Of a DNA stretch of 17,093 bases, positions 1-6,527 are shown piece after piece. This stretch comes from UBA7488 sp964414185 (GTDB taxonomy: Bacteria > Pseudomonadota > Alphaproteobacteria > CAAHEQ01 > UBA3637): assembly GCA_964414185.1 (NCBI GenBank), contig CAYPVK010000015.1, forward strand, positions 1 through 17,093, read 5' to 3'. The translations under genes and the position numbers were made by a program. Each line of letters starts with the position of its first letter. Within the stretch, counting starts at the first letter, position 1. The notes beneath the pieces are model-generated. The model ran no database searches. It saw only the letters and a program-made list of their open reading frames with translations, and was not told the DNA's origin.

Positions 1-1
1 G

Positions 2-496
2 GAAGTATATGAAAAATCCACGGATAAATGCGTCATTACTTTGGAAGCAGCGCAATTCAATACTTCATGTCCCAAACCACCTTGTTTATCATGGGGTATT
101 GTAAATCCGAAAGTTGGTCCATATTATGAAAAATATGATGCTTATGTCGAAGCCGGGAATTATTATGTACATTTTGAGGAATATGCAGGGGTTGATTTTA
201 ATTTCGGTCAGGTGTTTTGTCCGTCACGCGATTCTTGTAATAGAGACTTGCTTCCTGATTTTACAGACGGGAGACGAGGGGAGCCAAAGTGCGGTCGTAG
301 TTTATGGTCTGCCCCGGAACATCAAAAAATGGATACCCCGACAAAGAAATGGATTGGTACCTTACCCCCGGATACACTAGGTATCGTCTGGGTCGGATCT
401 GAGCTCCATGATTTTTCCTTCAGAGGAAAACTTTGGTTGGAACGCACACCATACCGATATCTTGAATTTCTGGCAAAAGAAAAGGATTCGTTTTAA
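2..496 (+). CDS. Unrecognised cysteine-containing protein, C-terminal part (5' end outside window)
   Basis: The reading frame is open from base 2 to the TAA at 494-496, with no stop and no convincing start. The gene therefore begins upstream of the window, and 164 residues are visible. A TTG at 41 is in frame but has no ribosome binding site, so I do not take it as the start. The visible part has six cysteines, including an S-C-P-K-P-P-C motif near residue 25 and an F-C-P-S-R-D-S-C motif in the middle, and is rich in Tyr, Trp and other aromatics. This suggests a compact, possibly disulphide-stabilised exported domain, but the signal peptide region is not in view. I see no catalytic motif and do not recognise the family. 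It ends 54 bp before prmA. Function unknown. Confidence 0.6.
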   Translation, partial: EVYEKSTDKCVITLEAAQFNTSCPKPPCLSWGIVNPKVGPYYEKYDAYVEAGNYYVHFEEYAGVDFNFGQVFCPSRDSCNRDLLPDFTDGRRGEPKCGRSLWSAPEHQKMDTPTKKWIGTLPPDTLGIVWVGSELHDFSFRGKLWLERTPYRYLEFLAKEKDSF

Positions 497-502
497 ATAT
501 AC

Positions 503-531
503 TTGATTTTTTCGCGTGTTTTTGCAACAAT
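503..531 (+). promoter_or_regulatory. Possible prmA promoter
   Basis: TTGATT (503-508) and AACAAT (526-531) are 17 bp apart, with a predicted start near 538. The 13-base string TACTTGATTTTTT around the -35 recurs at the fabG promoter. The -10 is only a four-of-six match, and the leader would be just 13 nt, placing the Shine-Dalgarno at its 5' end, so this call is weak. Confidence 0.35.
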
Positions 532-550
532 GGCGCAAAAGGAGAAAAAC

Positions 551-1441
551 ATGCAAAATAATCAAGAAAATAATTTTGACAACTATGATATGAAATTTTC
601 AGTGCCCGAAAATGCCGTGCCCGTTTTTGAAATGGCATTGGAAGAATTGGCGTCCGCTTTGTTAACACGCCAAATCGAAAAGGGAAAAAATAAGGGAAAA
701 TGGGAAGTTCAAGCCATTTTTGAAGGCCAACCCGATGCGAATGAAGTGCTTCAAGCCATGCAATTTGCCGCCGATACCGTGAAAATCAAAATGCCCAAAT
801 ATGAAATTACGGCAATGCCTCGCAAAAATTGGTTGAAAGAAAGCTTAATCAGCTTTCCGCCCGTTACCATCGGCAATTATTATATTTATGGGTCTCATGT
901 CAAAGAAACGCCGCCTGCCGATAAAGTTTCATTGTTGATTGATGCCGCTACAGCTTTCGGGTCGGGTGAACATCAAACGACGCAAGGGTGTTTAAAGGCG
1001 ATGGAAAATATCACGAAAAAATTTAAACCCGATTTTGTTTTGGATGTCGGTTGCGGGTCGGGTATCCTTGCAATGGCATATGCGAAAACCTATCTGAAAA
1101 AAGTGGATGCCGTTGATATTGACCCCGAATCGGTTTGGGTAACGACAAATAATGCTAAGGAAAATTCTTTGGAAAATTTGGTCACGGTTTGGGAAAGCGA
1201 CGGTTATCAAAAAGTGCAAAAAAGCTATGATTTGATTTTGTGCAATATCTTGGCCAATCCGTTAATTGCGATGGCGAAAGATTTAAATGCGCATTTAAAC
1301 GCGGGCGGCGTTGCCATTTTGTCGGGCTTTATTTACGACCAAGAAGATGATGTTTTAAAAGCTCACACGGATTTGGGATTAAAATTGATTAAAAAGTATC
1401 ATGTGAAAGGATGGACAACTCTTGTTGTTGGGAAAAATTAG
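551..1441 (+). CDS. prmA: Ribosomal protein L11 methyltransferase PrmA
   Basis: SAM-dependent methyltransferase that trimethylates lysines and the N-terminus of ribosomal protein L11 in the cytoplasm (family knowledge). The 296 residues match the usual length of about 290-300. Visible motifs are A-F-G-S-G-E-H-Q-T-T at residues 135-144, typical of PrmA, the class I SAM-binding loop L-D-V-G-C-G-S-G at 164-171, the acidic end of the next strand V-D-I-D-P near 188-192, and N-I-L-A-N-P at 232-237, the PrmA-type catalytic motif. The ATG at 551 is chosen because AAAGGAG lies at 537-543. The frame extends upstream to a TTG at 503, but the extra 16 residues look unlike PrmA and lack a ribosome binding site. 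The 3' end overlaps the next gene by 20 bp, implying co-transcription and coupling. Confidence 0.95.
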   Translation: MQNNQENNFDNYDMKFSVPENAVPVFEMALEELASALLTRQIEKGKNKGKWEVQAIFEGQPDANEVLQAMQFAADTVKIKMPKYEITAMPRKNWLKESLISFPPVTIGNYYIYGSHVKETPPADKVSLLIDAATAFGSGEHQTTQGCLKAMENITKKFKPDFVLDVGCGSGILAMAYAKTYLKKVDAVDIDPESVWVTTNNAKENSLENLVTVWESDGYQKVQKSYDLILCNILANPLIAMAKDLNAHLNAGGVAILSGFIYDQEDDVLKAHTDLGLKLIKKYHVKGWTTLVVGKN

Positions 1442-3077
1442 GAATTGGTTGAAGCAAAACGGCTATGATGCGGCGGTTGTCAACCATGCCGACGAATTTT
1501 TGAATGAATATTTAACGCCCGATAAGGAAAAATTAAAGGCCGTAACGGGATTTTCGGGATCGGCGGGCGAAGCGATTATTACGCAAAACGATAAAATGTT
1601 GTTTACCGATTCGCGTTATACCGAACAAGCACGCCAACAATCCGATTTTACCGTGGTTGAAAGCAATATGAACATGGGTGTTGATTGGGCCAAAGAACAT
1701 TTAAAGGGTAAGAAAATCGCCTTTTACGCCAAAAGCCATTCAACCGCATGGATAGAGTATGTACAAGAACAATTTAAAGGTTTAAATATCACGTTGGTGC
1801 CGATTTTTCGTTCGCCTGTCGAATCGTTTTGGGTTGACCGCCCGGCACCCGTGAAACCGAAAACAATGAATTATCCGTTGGAATATGCGGGGCTTTCGTC
1901 GGATGAAAAAATTCGGCAGGTCGCACAAAAAGTCATGGATGCCAATATGGACGCCGTGATTTTGGGATCGGCAGAATCTGTGTCATGGTTGTTGAACAAA
2001 CGCGGCTTTTCAAATCCGCAATGTCCTATTTTTTCGGAACGGGGTGTTGTCTTTGCCGACGGCACATATGAACAACTGACGACAAACGTGTTGGACGATT
2101 TGACGGGAAAGCGCGTGATGACGGATTTTCGATCATTCCCGTATGATTTATACGCCAGGTGGGGAAAAATTGCGCATGTCGTCAATAAACCCGATCCGGT
2201 GGCCGCACTGAAATCCATAAAAAATCCGATTGAAATTGAAAACATTAAAGAGGCTTGCCTGTTCGAAAGCGCCGTTATTTGCGAATTTTTGGCGTATGTC
2301 GAAACGCATAAAGAAACGGCAACCGAATTGACATGCGCAATGGAATTAATGCGGTTACGTCAAAAAAGCCCGCTTTATATTGCCGACAGCTTTGATGCAA
2401 TTGTGGCGAGCGGACCGCATGCGGCGTTAGCCCATTACCATGCGGATATGAAATCGTCGGTCAATGTCAATACCTATCCGATGTTGTTGGTGGATACGGG
2501 CGGCCAGTATTTAAACGGAACAACCGACATGACGCGTACAATTGCCGTACATGCGCCGTCGGAATTAATGAAACGCCGTTATACCGAGGTGTTAAAAGGG
2601 CATATCGCTTTGGCCGCTTCTACGGTTAAAGTTGGGGAAATGCCGGCTGAAATTGATAAAAAGGCGCATCAGTTTTTGCGTGCGGACGGTGCGGATTATT
2701 ACCATGCGACGGGGCACGGTATCGGTATGTTTTTATCGGTACACGAATCGCCGCCGACCATACATGAACGCAGCAAAACACCCCTTTATGCCAATATGGT
2801 TTTTTCAAATGAACCTGCCGTTTATGATGTGGAAAACGGTTTCGGCATCCGTTTGGAAAATATGTTGTTGTCTGTTCCTTACGGCCAAGGCGAATTGGCT
2901 TTTGAAAATTTAACGTTTATCCCGTTTGATTGCCGTTTGGTGGATTTTGATATGTTGACAGCGGATGAAAAAAATTGGTTGCGCAGTTATCATAAGCAAA
3001 TTATGATTGAAATTTTTCCGCGATTAGAACCCGAAACACGGGAAATTTTGATGCCGCTGATGGATTGTTTTTTATAA
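1422..3077 (+). CDS. pepP: Xaa-Pro aminopeptidase, M24B family metallopeptidase
   Basis: Cytoplasmic dinuclear-metal peptidase removing the N-terminal residue in front of proline (family knowledge). It is 551 residues long, matching the longer bacterial/eukaryotic-like M24B type with two creatinase-like N-terminal domains (about 1-300) rather than the short E. coli PepP. The five metal ligands of the pita-bread fold are all visible: D358 (V-D-T-G), D369 (T-T-D-M-T), H432 (G-H-G-I-G), E464 (S-N-E-P) and E479 (R-L-E-N). The substrate-binding H-E-S-P is at 441-444. The start is a TTG at 1422, with AAGGA at 1407-1411; TTGs also occur at 1425, 1428 and 1449. The N-terminal match to the family (R-N-W-L-x5-D-A-A-V-V) favours one of the first three. 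It overlaps prmA by 20 bp. No terminator is seen before smpB. Confidence 0.9.
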   Translation: MLLGKIRNWLKQNGYDAAVVNHADEFLNEYLTPDKEKLKAVTGFSGSAGEAIITQNDKMLFTDSRYTEQARQQSDFTVVESNMNMGVDWAKEHLKGKKIAFYAKSHSTAWIEYVQEQFKGLNITLVPIFRSPVESFWVDRPAPVKPKTMNYPLEYAGLSSDEKIRQVAQKVMDANMDAVILGSAESVSWLLNKRGFSNPQCPIFSERGVVFADGTYEQLTTNVLDDLTGKRVMTDFRSFPYDLYARWGKIAHVVNKPDPVAALKSIKNPIEIENIKEACLFESAVICEFLAYVETHKETATELTCAMELMRLRQKSPLYIADSFDAIVASGPHAALAHYHADMKSSVNVNTYPMLLVDTGGQYLNGTTDMTRTIAVHAPSELMKRRYTEVLKGHIALAASTVKVGEMPAEIDKKAHQFLRADGADYYHATGHGIGMFLSVHESPPTIHERSKTPLYANMVFSNEPAVYDVENGFGIRLENMLLSVPYGQGELAFENLTFIPFDCRLVDFDMLTADEKNWLRSYHKQIMIEIFPRLEPETREILMPLMDCFL

Positions 3078-3098
3078 TTCGCCCGCGGTTTGAATGCG

Positions 3099-3127
3099 TT
3101 GACAAAACAATGAATTTGCGATATAAC
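3099..3127 (+). promoter_or_regulatory. smpB promoter, predicting a leaderless transcript
   Basis: TTGACA (3099-3104, perfect -35) and TATAAC (3122-3127, five-of-six -10) are separated by exactly 17 bp. The expected start is about 3134, one base before the smpB ATG at 3135. No purine-rich ribosome binding site precedes the ATG, which agrees with a leaderless or nearly leaderless mRNA. Confidence 0.7.
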
Positions 3128-3134
3128 AACTTTC

Positions 3135-3623
3135 ATGAATAAAACACTTATTTCAACGGGCACCGTTGCCAACAATAAAAAAGCGCGTTTTAACTATACC
3201 GTTTTGGAAACGTTTGAGGCGGGTATCATGCTGACCGGCGGCGAAGTTAAATCTTTGCGGGCAGGACGTGCAACCATATCCGAAAGTTATGCGAGTGTCG
3301 ATAACAGCGAATTGTTTTTGGTTAATGCCCATATTTTGGAAGATAAGGCAACCAAAGGCGGCTTTGTCCAGCATGTCGCGGGCCGTCCGCGCAAGTTATT
3401 GTTAAAGCGCAAAGAATTAAACCGTTTGATGGGTGAGGTGGCTAAGAAGGGCAAAACCCTTGTGCCGTTGGAAATTTATTTTAACGATCGCGGCATAGCC
3501 AAAGTCCGTATCGGTTTGGCTCAGGGGAAAAATATGGCAGATAAACGCGAAACGATTAAAGAGCGGGATTGGAACCGCGATAAGCAACGCATTTTGGCGC
3601 ATTACAATAACGGCAAAAAATAA
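3135..3623 (+). CDS. smpB: SsrA-binding protein SmpB
   Basis: SmpB binds tmRNA and delivers it to stalled ribosomes for trans-translation, which tags the incomplete peptide for degradation (family knowledge). The 162 residues match the usual length of about 150-160. Family motifs run in order: N-K-K-A-R-F-N-Y near residue 14, T-F-E-A-G-I-M-L-T-G-G-E-V-K-S-L-R from about 26, then R-P-R-K-L-L-L-K-R-K-E-L in the middle, and a basic C-terminal tail containing the conserved K-R-E-T-I-K-E-R-D-W segment that enters the mRNA channel. The ATG at 3135 aligns with the usual start, yet the bases before it (ATATAACAACTTTC) hold a -10 box and no Shine-Dalgarno. The partner tmRNA gene is not in this window. 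Next on the strand is fabG, under its own promoter. Confidence 0.95.
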   Translation: MNKTLISTGTVANNKKARFNYTVLETFEAGIMLTGGEVKSLRAGRATISESYASVDNSELFLVNAHILEDKATKGGFVQHVAGRPRKLLLKRKELNRLMGEVAKKGKTLVPLEIYFNDRGIAKVRIGLAQGKNMADKRETIKERDWNRDKQRILAHYNNGKK

Positions 3624-3658
3624 TATTTAAAATCGGTGGATTATAAAAAAAACAGCCC

Positions 3659-3697
3659 CTTATGGTTTCTTTGGCACGTGATGTGCCAATGGATAAG
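3659..3697 (+). repeat. Two-tier hairpin between smpB and fabG
   Basis: An inner 7-bp stem TTGGCAC (3671-3677)/GTGCCAA (3683-3689) with a 5-nt loop is enclosed by a 5-bp stem CTTAT (3659-3663)/ATAAG (3693-3697), with an asymmetric internal loop between them. No T-run follows, so it is not a classical terminator. It may protect the smpB 3' end or end transcription in a Rho-dependent way. Confidence 0.45.
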
Positions 3698-3742
3698 ATG
3701 TCCGACGGATAATGACAACATTATGACAAATTTTTCGGGTAC

Positions 3743-3771
3743 TTGATTTTTTTTGTTTTCAGTGGTATAAC
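3743..3771 (+). promoter_or_regulatory. fabG promoter
   Basis: TTGATT (3743-3748) and TATAAC (3766-3771) are 17 bp apart, with a predicted start near 3778. This leaves a 23-nt leader carrying AAAGGAGA before the ATG at 3801. The -10 is identical to that of smpB. Confidence 0.6.
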
Positions 3772-3800
3772 AGCCGTTCAAATTAACAAAAGGAGAAAAA

Positions 3801-4538
3801 ATGCTGGATTTAACTGGTAAAACAGCCCTTATTACGGGGGCAACGGGCGGTATCGGCCGCGCTATTGCCAAAAAAATGCACGGACAAGGGGCAACGCTTG
3901 CTTTGACGGATATGAATTTGGATGCGTTAAAGGCTTTTCAAGCCGAATTGGGCGATCGGGTTTATGTCTATCCCGCCAATTTAACGGATTCCGACAGCTT
4001 AAACGCTTTGGTGAAACAAGCCGAAGCCGATATGGGTAAAATTGATATTTTGGTCAATAATGCCGGTATTACCAAAGACGGTTTGGCAATGCGTATGACA
4101 GATGCCCAATGGCAGGCGGTTTTGGATATCAACCTGACAGCCGGTTTCAAATTGGCCAGAGCGGTTATGCCGGGCATGATGAAACGTCGTTTCGGGCGTA
4201 TTATCGGAATGGCTTCCATTGTCGGCGTGATGGGAAATGCCGGACAAGCCAACTATGCGGCTTCCAAAGGCGGTTTGATTTCCATGACAAAATGTATTGC
4301 CCAAGAACTCGCAACACGCGGCATTACCGCCAACTGTATCGCGCCGGGCTTTATTAAAACAGCTATGACGGATGCGTTAAGTGACGATGTGCGCGCCCAA
4401 CTTTTAAAAGAAGTGCCGATGGGCCGTTTGGGCACAGCCGAAGATATCGCAAACGTTTGTACATTCTTAGCCAGTGACGAAGCTGCCTATATTACGGGGC
4501 AAACGATTAACGTCAACGGCGGGATGGCTATGATTTAG
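3801..4538 (+). CDS. fabG: 3-oxoacyl-[acyl-carrier-protein] reductase FabG
   Basis: NADPH-dependent short-chain dehydrogenase that reduces 3-oxoacyl-ACP to 3-hydroxyacyl-ACP in each cycle of type II fatty-acid synthesis. The 245 residues are the standard length. The nucleotide-binding T-G-A-T-G-G-I-G is at 12-19, N-N-A-G at 86-89, and the catalytic tetrad is complete: N111, S139, Y152 and K156 (Y-A-A-S-K). The C-terminal I-T-G-Q-T-I-N-V-N-G-G-M motif is typical of FabG. The start is fixed by AAAGGAG at 3789-3795. It lies upstream of acpP and fabF, supporting FabG over another SDR such as an acetoacetyl-CoA reductase. Many bacteria have fabD just before fabG; here smpB takes that place. Confidence 0.93.
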   Translation: MLDLTGKTALITGATGGIGRAIAKKMHGQGATLALTDMNLDALKAFQAELGDRVYVYPANLTDSDSLNALVKQAEADMGKIDILVNNAGITKDGLAMRMTDAQWQAVLDINLTAGFKLARAVMPGMMKRRFGRIIGMASIVGVMGNAGQANYAASKGGLISMTKCIAQELATRGITANCIAPGFIKTAMTDALSDDVRAQLLKEVPMGRLGTAEDIANVCTFLASDEAAYITGQTINVNGGMAMI

Positions 4539-4540
4539 TC

Positions 4541-4658
4541 ATTTAAATCGATTTTAAGGCGCAACCGCTTGCGTTCTTGTGCTTTCGGTTTGCACGTATA
4601 CGCTTGATTGCCGAAAGCCGGTTTTTGCTCCGTTTGTCTCTTAAAATTCGATTTTTAT
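4541..4658 (+). other. Candidate branched RNA fold in the fabG-acpP gap
   Basis: A long-range helix pairs 4545-4558 with 4640-4654: 14 base pairs with a single bulged T at 4648. It encloses a 5-bp hairpin CGCAA (4560-4564)/TTGCG (4569-4573) and an 8-bp stem GCTTTCGG (4581-4588)/CCGAAAGC (4611-4618) with a 22-nt loop. Together these would form a three-way junction. It starts 2 bp after the fabG stop. I recognise no known riboswitch or sRNA family. A simpler reading is that only the 8-bp stem matters, as a terminator. Confidence 0.4.
4581..4626 (+). terminator. Possible fabG terminator
   Basis: GCTTTCGG (4581-4588) pairs with CCGAAAGC (4611-4618), followed by CGGTTTTTGC with five T at 4622-4626. 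The stem and T-run fit an intrinsic terminator, but the 22-nt loop is long and three bases separate stem and T-run, so efficiency is uncertain. Confidence 0.4.
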
Positions 4659-4668
4659 AGACTGAATC

Positions 4669-4698
4669 TTGATTCGGAAATTCATATTTATTTATATT
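4669..4698 (+). promoter_or_regulatory. acpP promoter
   Basis: TTGATT (4669-4674), the same -35 as at fabG, is followed after 18 bp by TATATT (4693-4698). The predicted start, about 4705, falls inside a perfect palindrome (4700-4713). The leader would be about 113 nt. Confidence 0.5.
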
Positions 4699-4699
4699 T

Positions 4700-4713
4700 T
4701 TCAATATATTGAA
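4700..4713 (+). promoter_or_regulatory. Perfect 14-bp palindrome at the predicted acpP start, candidate operator
   Basis: TTCAATATATTGAA is its own reverse complement and lies immediately downstream of the predicted acpP -10 box, overlapping the expected start site. A repressor bound there would block acpP. No regulator gene is nearby, so the identity of any binding protein is unknown. Confidence 0.4.
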
Positions 4714-4817
4714 CATGAATTTGAAAAAAATGCTGGACGAATGCGCAAAAATGTGGTAAATCTAATTCGTTTTCGTCTAAAAAAAAGACTTTATTAACAA
4801 AAGAAAAGGAAAAAAAC

Positions 4818-5051
4818 ATGAGTAATATTGCTGAACGCGTTAAAAAAATCGTTGTAGAACACTTGGGCGTTGATGAATCCAAAGTCGTTGACAGCGCAAG
4901 TTTTATCGATGATTTGGGTGCAGACAGTTTGGATACCGTTGAATTGGTTATGGCTTTTGAAGAAGAATTCGGCGTTTCAATTCCGGACGATGCTGCCGAA
5001 AAAATTCGCACAGTAAAAGATGCAGTGGATTTTATCGAAAAACAATCTTAA
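4818..5051 (+). CDS. acpP: Acyl carrier protein AcpP
   Basis: Small acidic carrier whose phosphopantetheine arm holds growing acyl chains for fatty-acid and lipid A synthesis in the cytoplasm. The 77 residues are the usual length. The carrier site is the D-S-L-D motif at 36-39, with S37 the expected attachment residue, within G-A-D-S-L-D-T-V-E-L-V-M. The rest shows the typical acidic four-helix pattern. The ATG at 4818 is preceded by an A-rich AAAGGAAA at 4804-4811. It is flanked by fabG and fabF but has its own predicted promoter and a strong terminator, so it is probably expressed as a separate abundant transcript, as is known for acpP elsewhere. Confidence 0.97.
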   Translation: MSNIAERVKKIVVEHLGVDESKVVDSASFIDDLGADSLDTVELVMAFEEEFGVSIPDDAAEKIRTVKDAVDFIEKQS

Positions 5052-5073
5052 TGCATTGCCAGACTCAAAAAGT

Positions 5074-5115
5074 GAACGCCAATTCGATTTTAATTCTTAT
5101 TGGCGTTCCTTTTAT
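5074..5115 (+). terminator. Intrinsic terminator after acpP
   Basis: A perfect 10-bp stem GAACGCCAAT (5074-5083)/ATTGGCGTTC (5099-5108) with a 15-nt loop is followed by CTTTTATT. An A-run precedes the stem, so it could also work on the other strand. It separates acpP from fabF. Confidence 0.75.
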
Positions 5116-5125
5116 TGGGTTAATT

Positions 5126-5153
5126 TTGAAACACCAATTGAAACGTACATAAT
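5126..5153 (+). promoter_or_regulatory. Possible fabF promoter
   Basis: TTGAAA (5126-5131) and CATAAT (5148-5153) are 16 bp apart. The predicted start near 5160 would fall at the end of the AAGGG ribosome binding site, so either the start is earlier or the element is fortuitous. Some promoter is needed here because of the terminator upstream. Confidence 0.35.
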
Positions 5154-5167
5154 AAAAGGGCACTTAA

Positions 5168-6424
5168 ATGAATAAAAGACGAGTCGTTGTTACGGGGATG
5201 GGGATTGTCAGTCCTGTCGGTCGCGGTTTGAAGGCTAACTGGGCGGGGATTACTTCCGGGAAGTCCGCCATTTCAAAAATTTCTTCGTTTGACACAACGG
5301 ATTTTACGGCGAAAGTTGCCGGTCAGGTTCCTTACGGTACCGAAGACGGACAATTTAATCCGGATACCATTATGTCACCGAAAGAACAACGTCATGTGGA
5401 CCCTTTTATTATTTACGGTTTGGCAGCGGCAATGGATGCTATGGAAGATTCGGGCTATAAAGCCGAAACGGAAGAACAACAGTTGCGCAGCGGCGTTTTA
5501 ATGGGGGCCGGCATCGGCGGGTTGCAAACCATTGCACAAGGCGCGACGATTGTCCGCGAACAAGGCCCGCGCCGTTTATCTCCGTTCTTTATCCCGTCCG
5601 CCTTGATTAATCTGACATCCGGTCATATATCCATTAAATACGGGTTCAAAGGTCCCAACCATGCCGTTGTAACGGCTTGTGCGACGGGTACGCATGCTAT
5701 CGGCGATGCAGCGCGCATTATCGCGAACAACGAAGCCGACGTCATGATTGCCGGCGGATCCGAAGCGGCAATTTGCCCGTTGGGCGTCGCAGGGTTTGCC
5801 CAAGCACGTGCGTTATCCACCAAGTACAATGATACGCCCGAATTGGCTTCCCGCCCATGGGATAAAAATCGTGACGGTTTTGTAATGGGCGAAGGCGGCG
5901 GTGCTTTGGTTTTGGAAGAATATGAACACGCCAAAAAACGCGGTGCGAAAATTTATGCCGAAGTGGTCGGTTATGCGATGACGGGGGATGCCTATCATAT
6001 TACGGCACCCGGCGGTAACGGTGGTATGCGCGCAATGCAAACGGCTTTGAAATATGCCGGGTTAAATCCCGAAGACGTTGATTATATCAATGCGCACGGG
6101 ACTTCAACGCCGATCGGTGATATGGTTGAATTTAATGCGGTTAAAGCAGTTTTCGGCGATAACAAAAAAGTGTCGATGTCTTCCACAAAATCCACAATCG
6201 GGCATTTGTTGGGGGCAGCGGGTGCCGTCGAAGCCATTTATTCGATTTTGGCAATGCAAAACTCGTTGGTTCCGCCGACCGTTAACTTGGTTGACCCCGA
6301 AGAAGGTACTGAAGGTTTTGATTTGATTCCGCTTAAAGCCAAAGAAAAACAAGTCAATGTGGCGTTGTCCAATTCGTTTGGTTTCGGCGGCACGAACGGT
6401 ACATTGATTTTCAAGAAAATTTAA
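5168..6424 (+). CDS. fabF: 3-oxoacyl-[acyl-carrier-protein] synthase II FabF
   Basis: Condensing enzyme that extends acyl-ACP by two carbons using malonyl-ACP. The 418 residues match the family (about 410-420). The thiolase-fold active site is complete: nucleophile C171 (T-A-C-A-T-G-T-H), H310 (N-A-H-G-T-S-T-P), K341 and H346 (S-T-K-S-T-I-G-H-L-L-G-A-A-G). The C-terminal F-G-F-G-G-T-N motif at 404-410 is present. The Cys-His-His triad and length point to FabF/FabB rather than FabH, and V-D-Y-I-N-A-H-G-T-S-T-P favours FabF. AAGGG precedes the ATG. Strong hairpin terminators on both sides make it a likely single-gene transcript. Confidence 0.95.
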   Translation: MNKRRVVVTGMGIVSPVGRGLKANWAGITSGKSAISKISSFDTTDFTAKVAGQVPYGTEDGQFNPDTIMSPKEQRHVDPFIIYGLAAAMDAMEDSGYKAETEEQQLRSGVLMGAGIGGLQTIAQGATIVREQGPRRLSPFFIPSALINLTSGHISIKYGFKGPNHAVVTACATGTHAIGDAARIIANNEADVMIAGGSEAAICPLGVAGFAQARALSTKYNDTPELASRPWDKNRDGFVMGEGGGALVLEEYEHAKKRGAKIYAEVVGYAMTGDAYHITAPGGNGGMRAMQTALKYAGLNPEDVDYINAHGTSTPIGDMVEFNAVKAVFGDNKKVSMSSTKSTIGHLLGAAGAVEAIYSILAMQNSLVPPTVNLVDPEEGTEGFDLIPLKAKEKQVNVALSNSFGFGGTNGTLIFKKI

Positions 6425-6430
6425 AAAAAT

Positions 6431-6454
6431 GAGCCTCATTTTGAGGCTCTTTTA
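6431..6454 (+). terminator. Intrinsic terminator after fabF
   Basis: GAGCCTCA (6431-6438) pairs perfectly with TGAGGCTC (6442-6449) around a 3-nt loop, followed by TTTTAT. It begins 6 bp after the fabF stop and is preceded by an A-run. Confidence 0.85.
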
Positions 6455-6505
6455 TAATAAGCCGTTTTTTGTTAAGGGGCATTTTTGCGGAGTTTAACAT
6501 ACAAA

Positions 6506-6511
6506 TATAAC
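6506..6511 (+). promoter_or_regulatory. Possible mltG -10 element
   Basis: TATAAC at 6506-6511 repeats the -10 of smpB and fabG. The -35 is poor: TTTTGC at 17 bp spacing, or TTGCGG at 15 bp. The predicted start, about 6518, would leave only a 10-nt leader with AGGAG at its very 5' end. Confidence 0.35.
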
Positions 6512-6527
6512 AAATCCAGGAGATTTC

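Noticed and set aside
503..550. TTG start giving PrmA 16 extra residues
   Set aside because: No ribosome binding site before it, and the ATG at 551 has a good one and gives the normal PrmA length.
4700..4713. NrdR box at the acpP palindrome
   Set aside because: The AT core resembles the middle of an NrdR box, but the flanking ACA/TGT bases are missing and NrdR sites normally come in pairs; acpP is not a known target.
4733..4762. CTGGAC-18-TAAATC as the acpP promoter
   Set aside because: Both boxes are poorer than TTGATT-18-TATATT at 4669-4698, which also matches the -35 used at fabG.
4688..5011. 107-codon minus-strand frame over acpP
   Set aside because: It mirrors the conserved acpP sequence and extends into the leader; no coding signal of its own.
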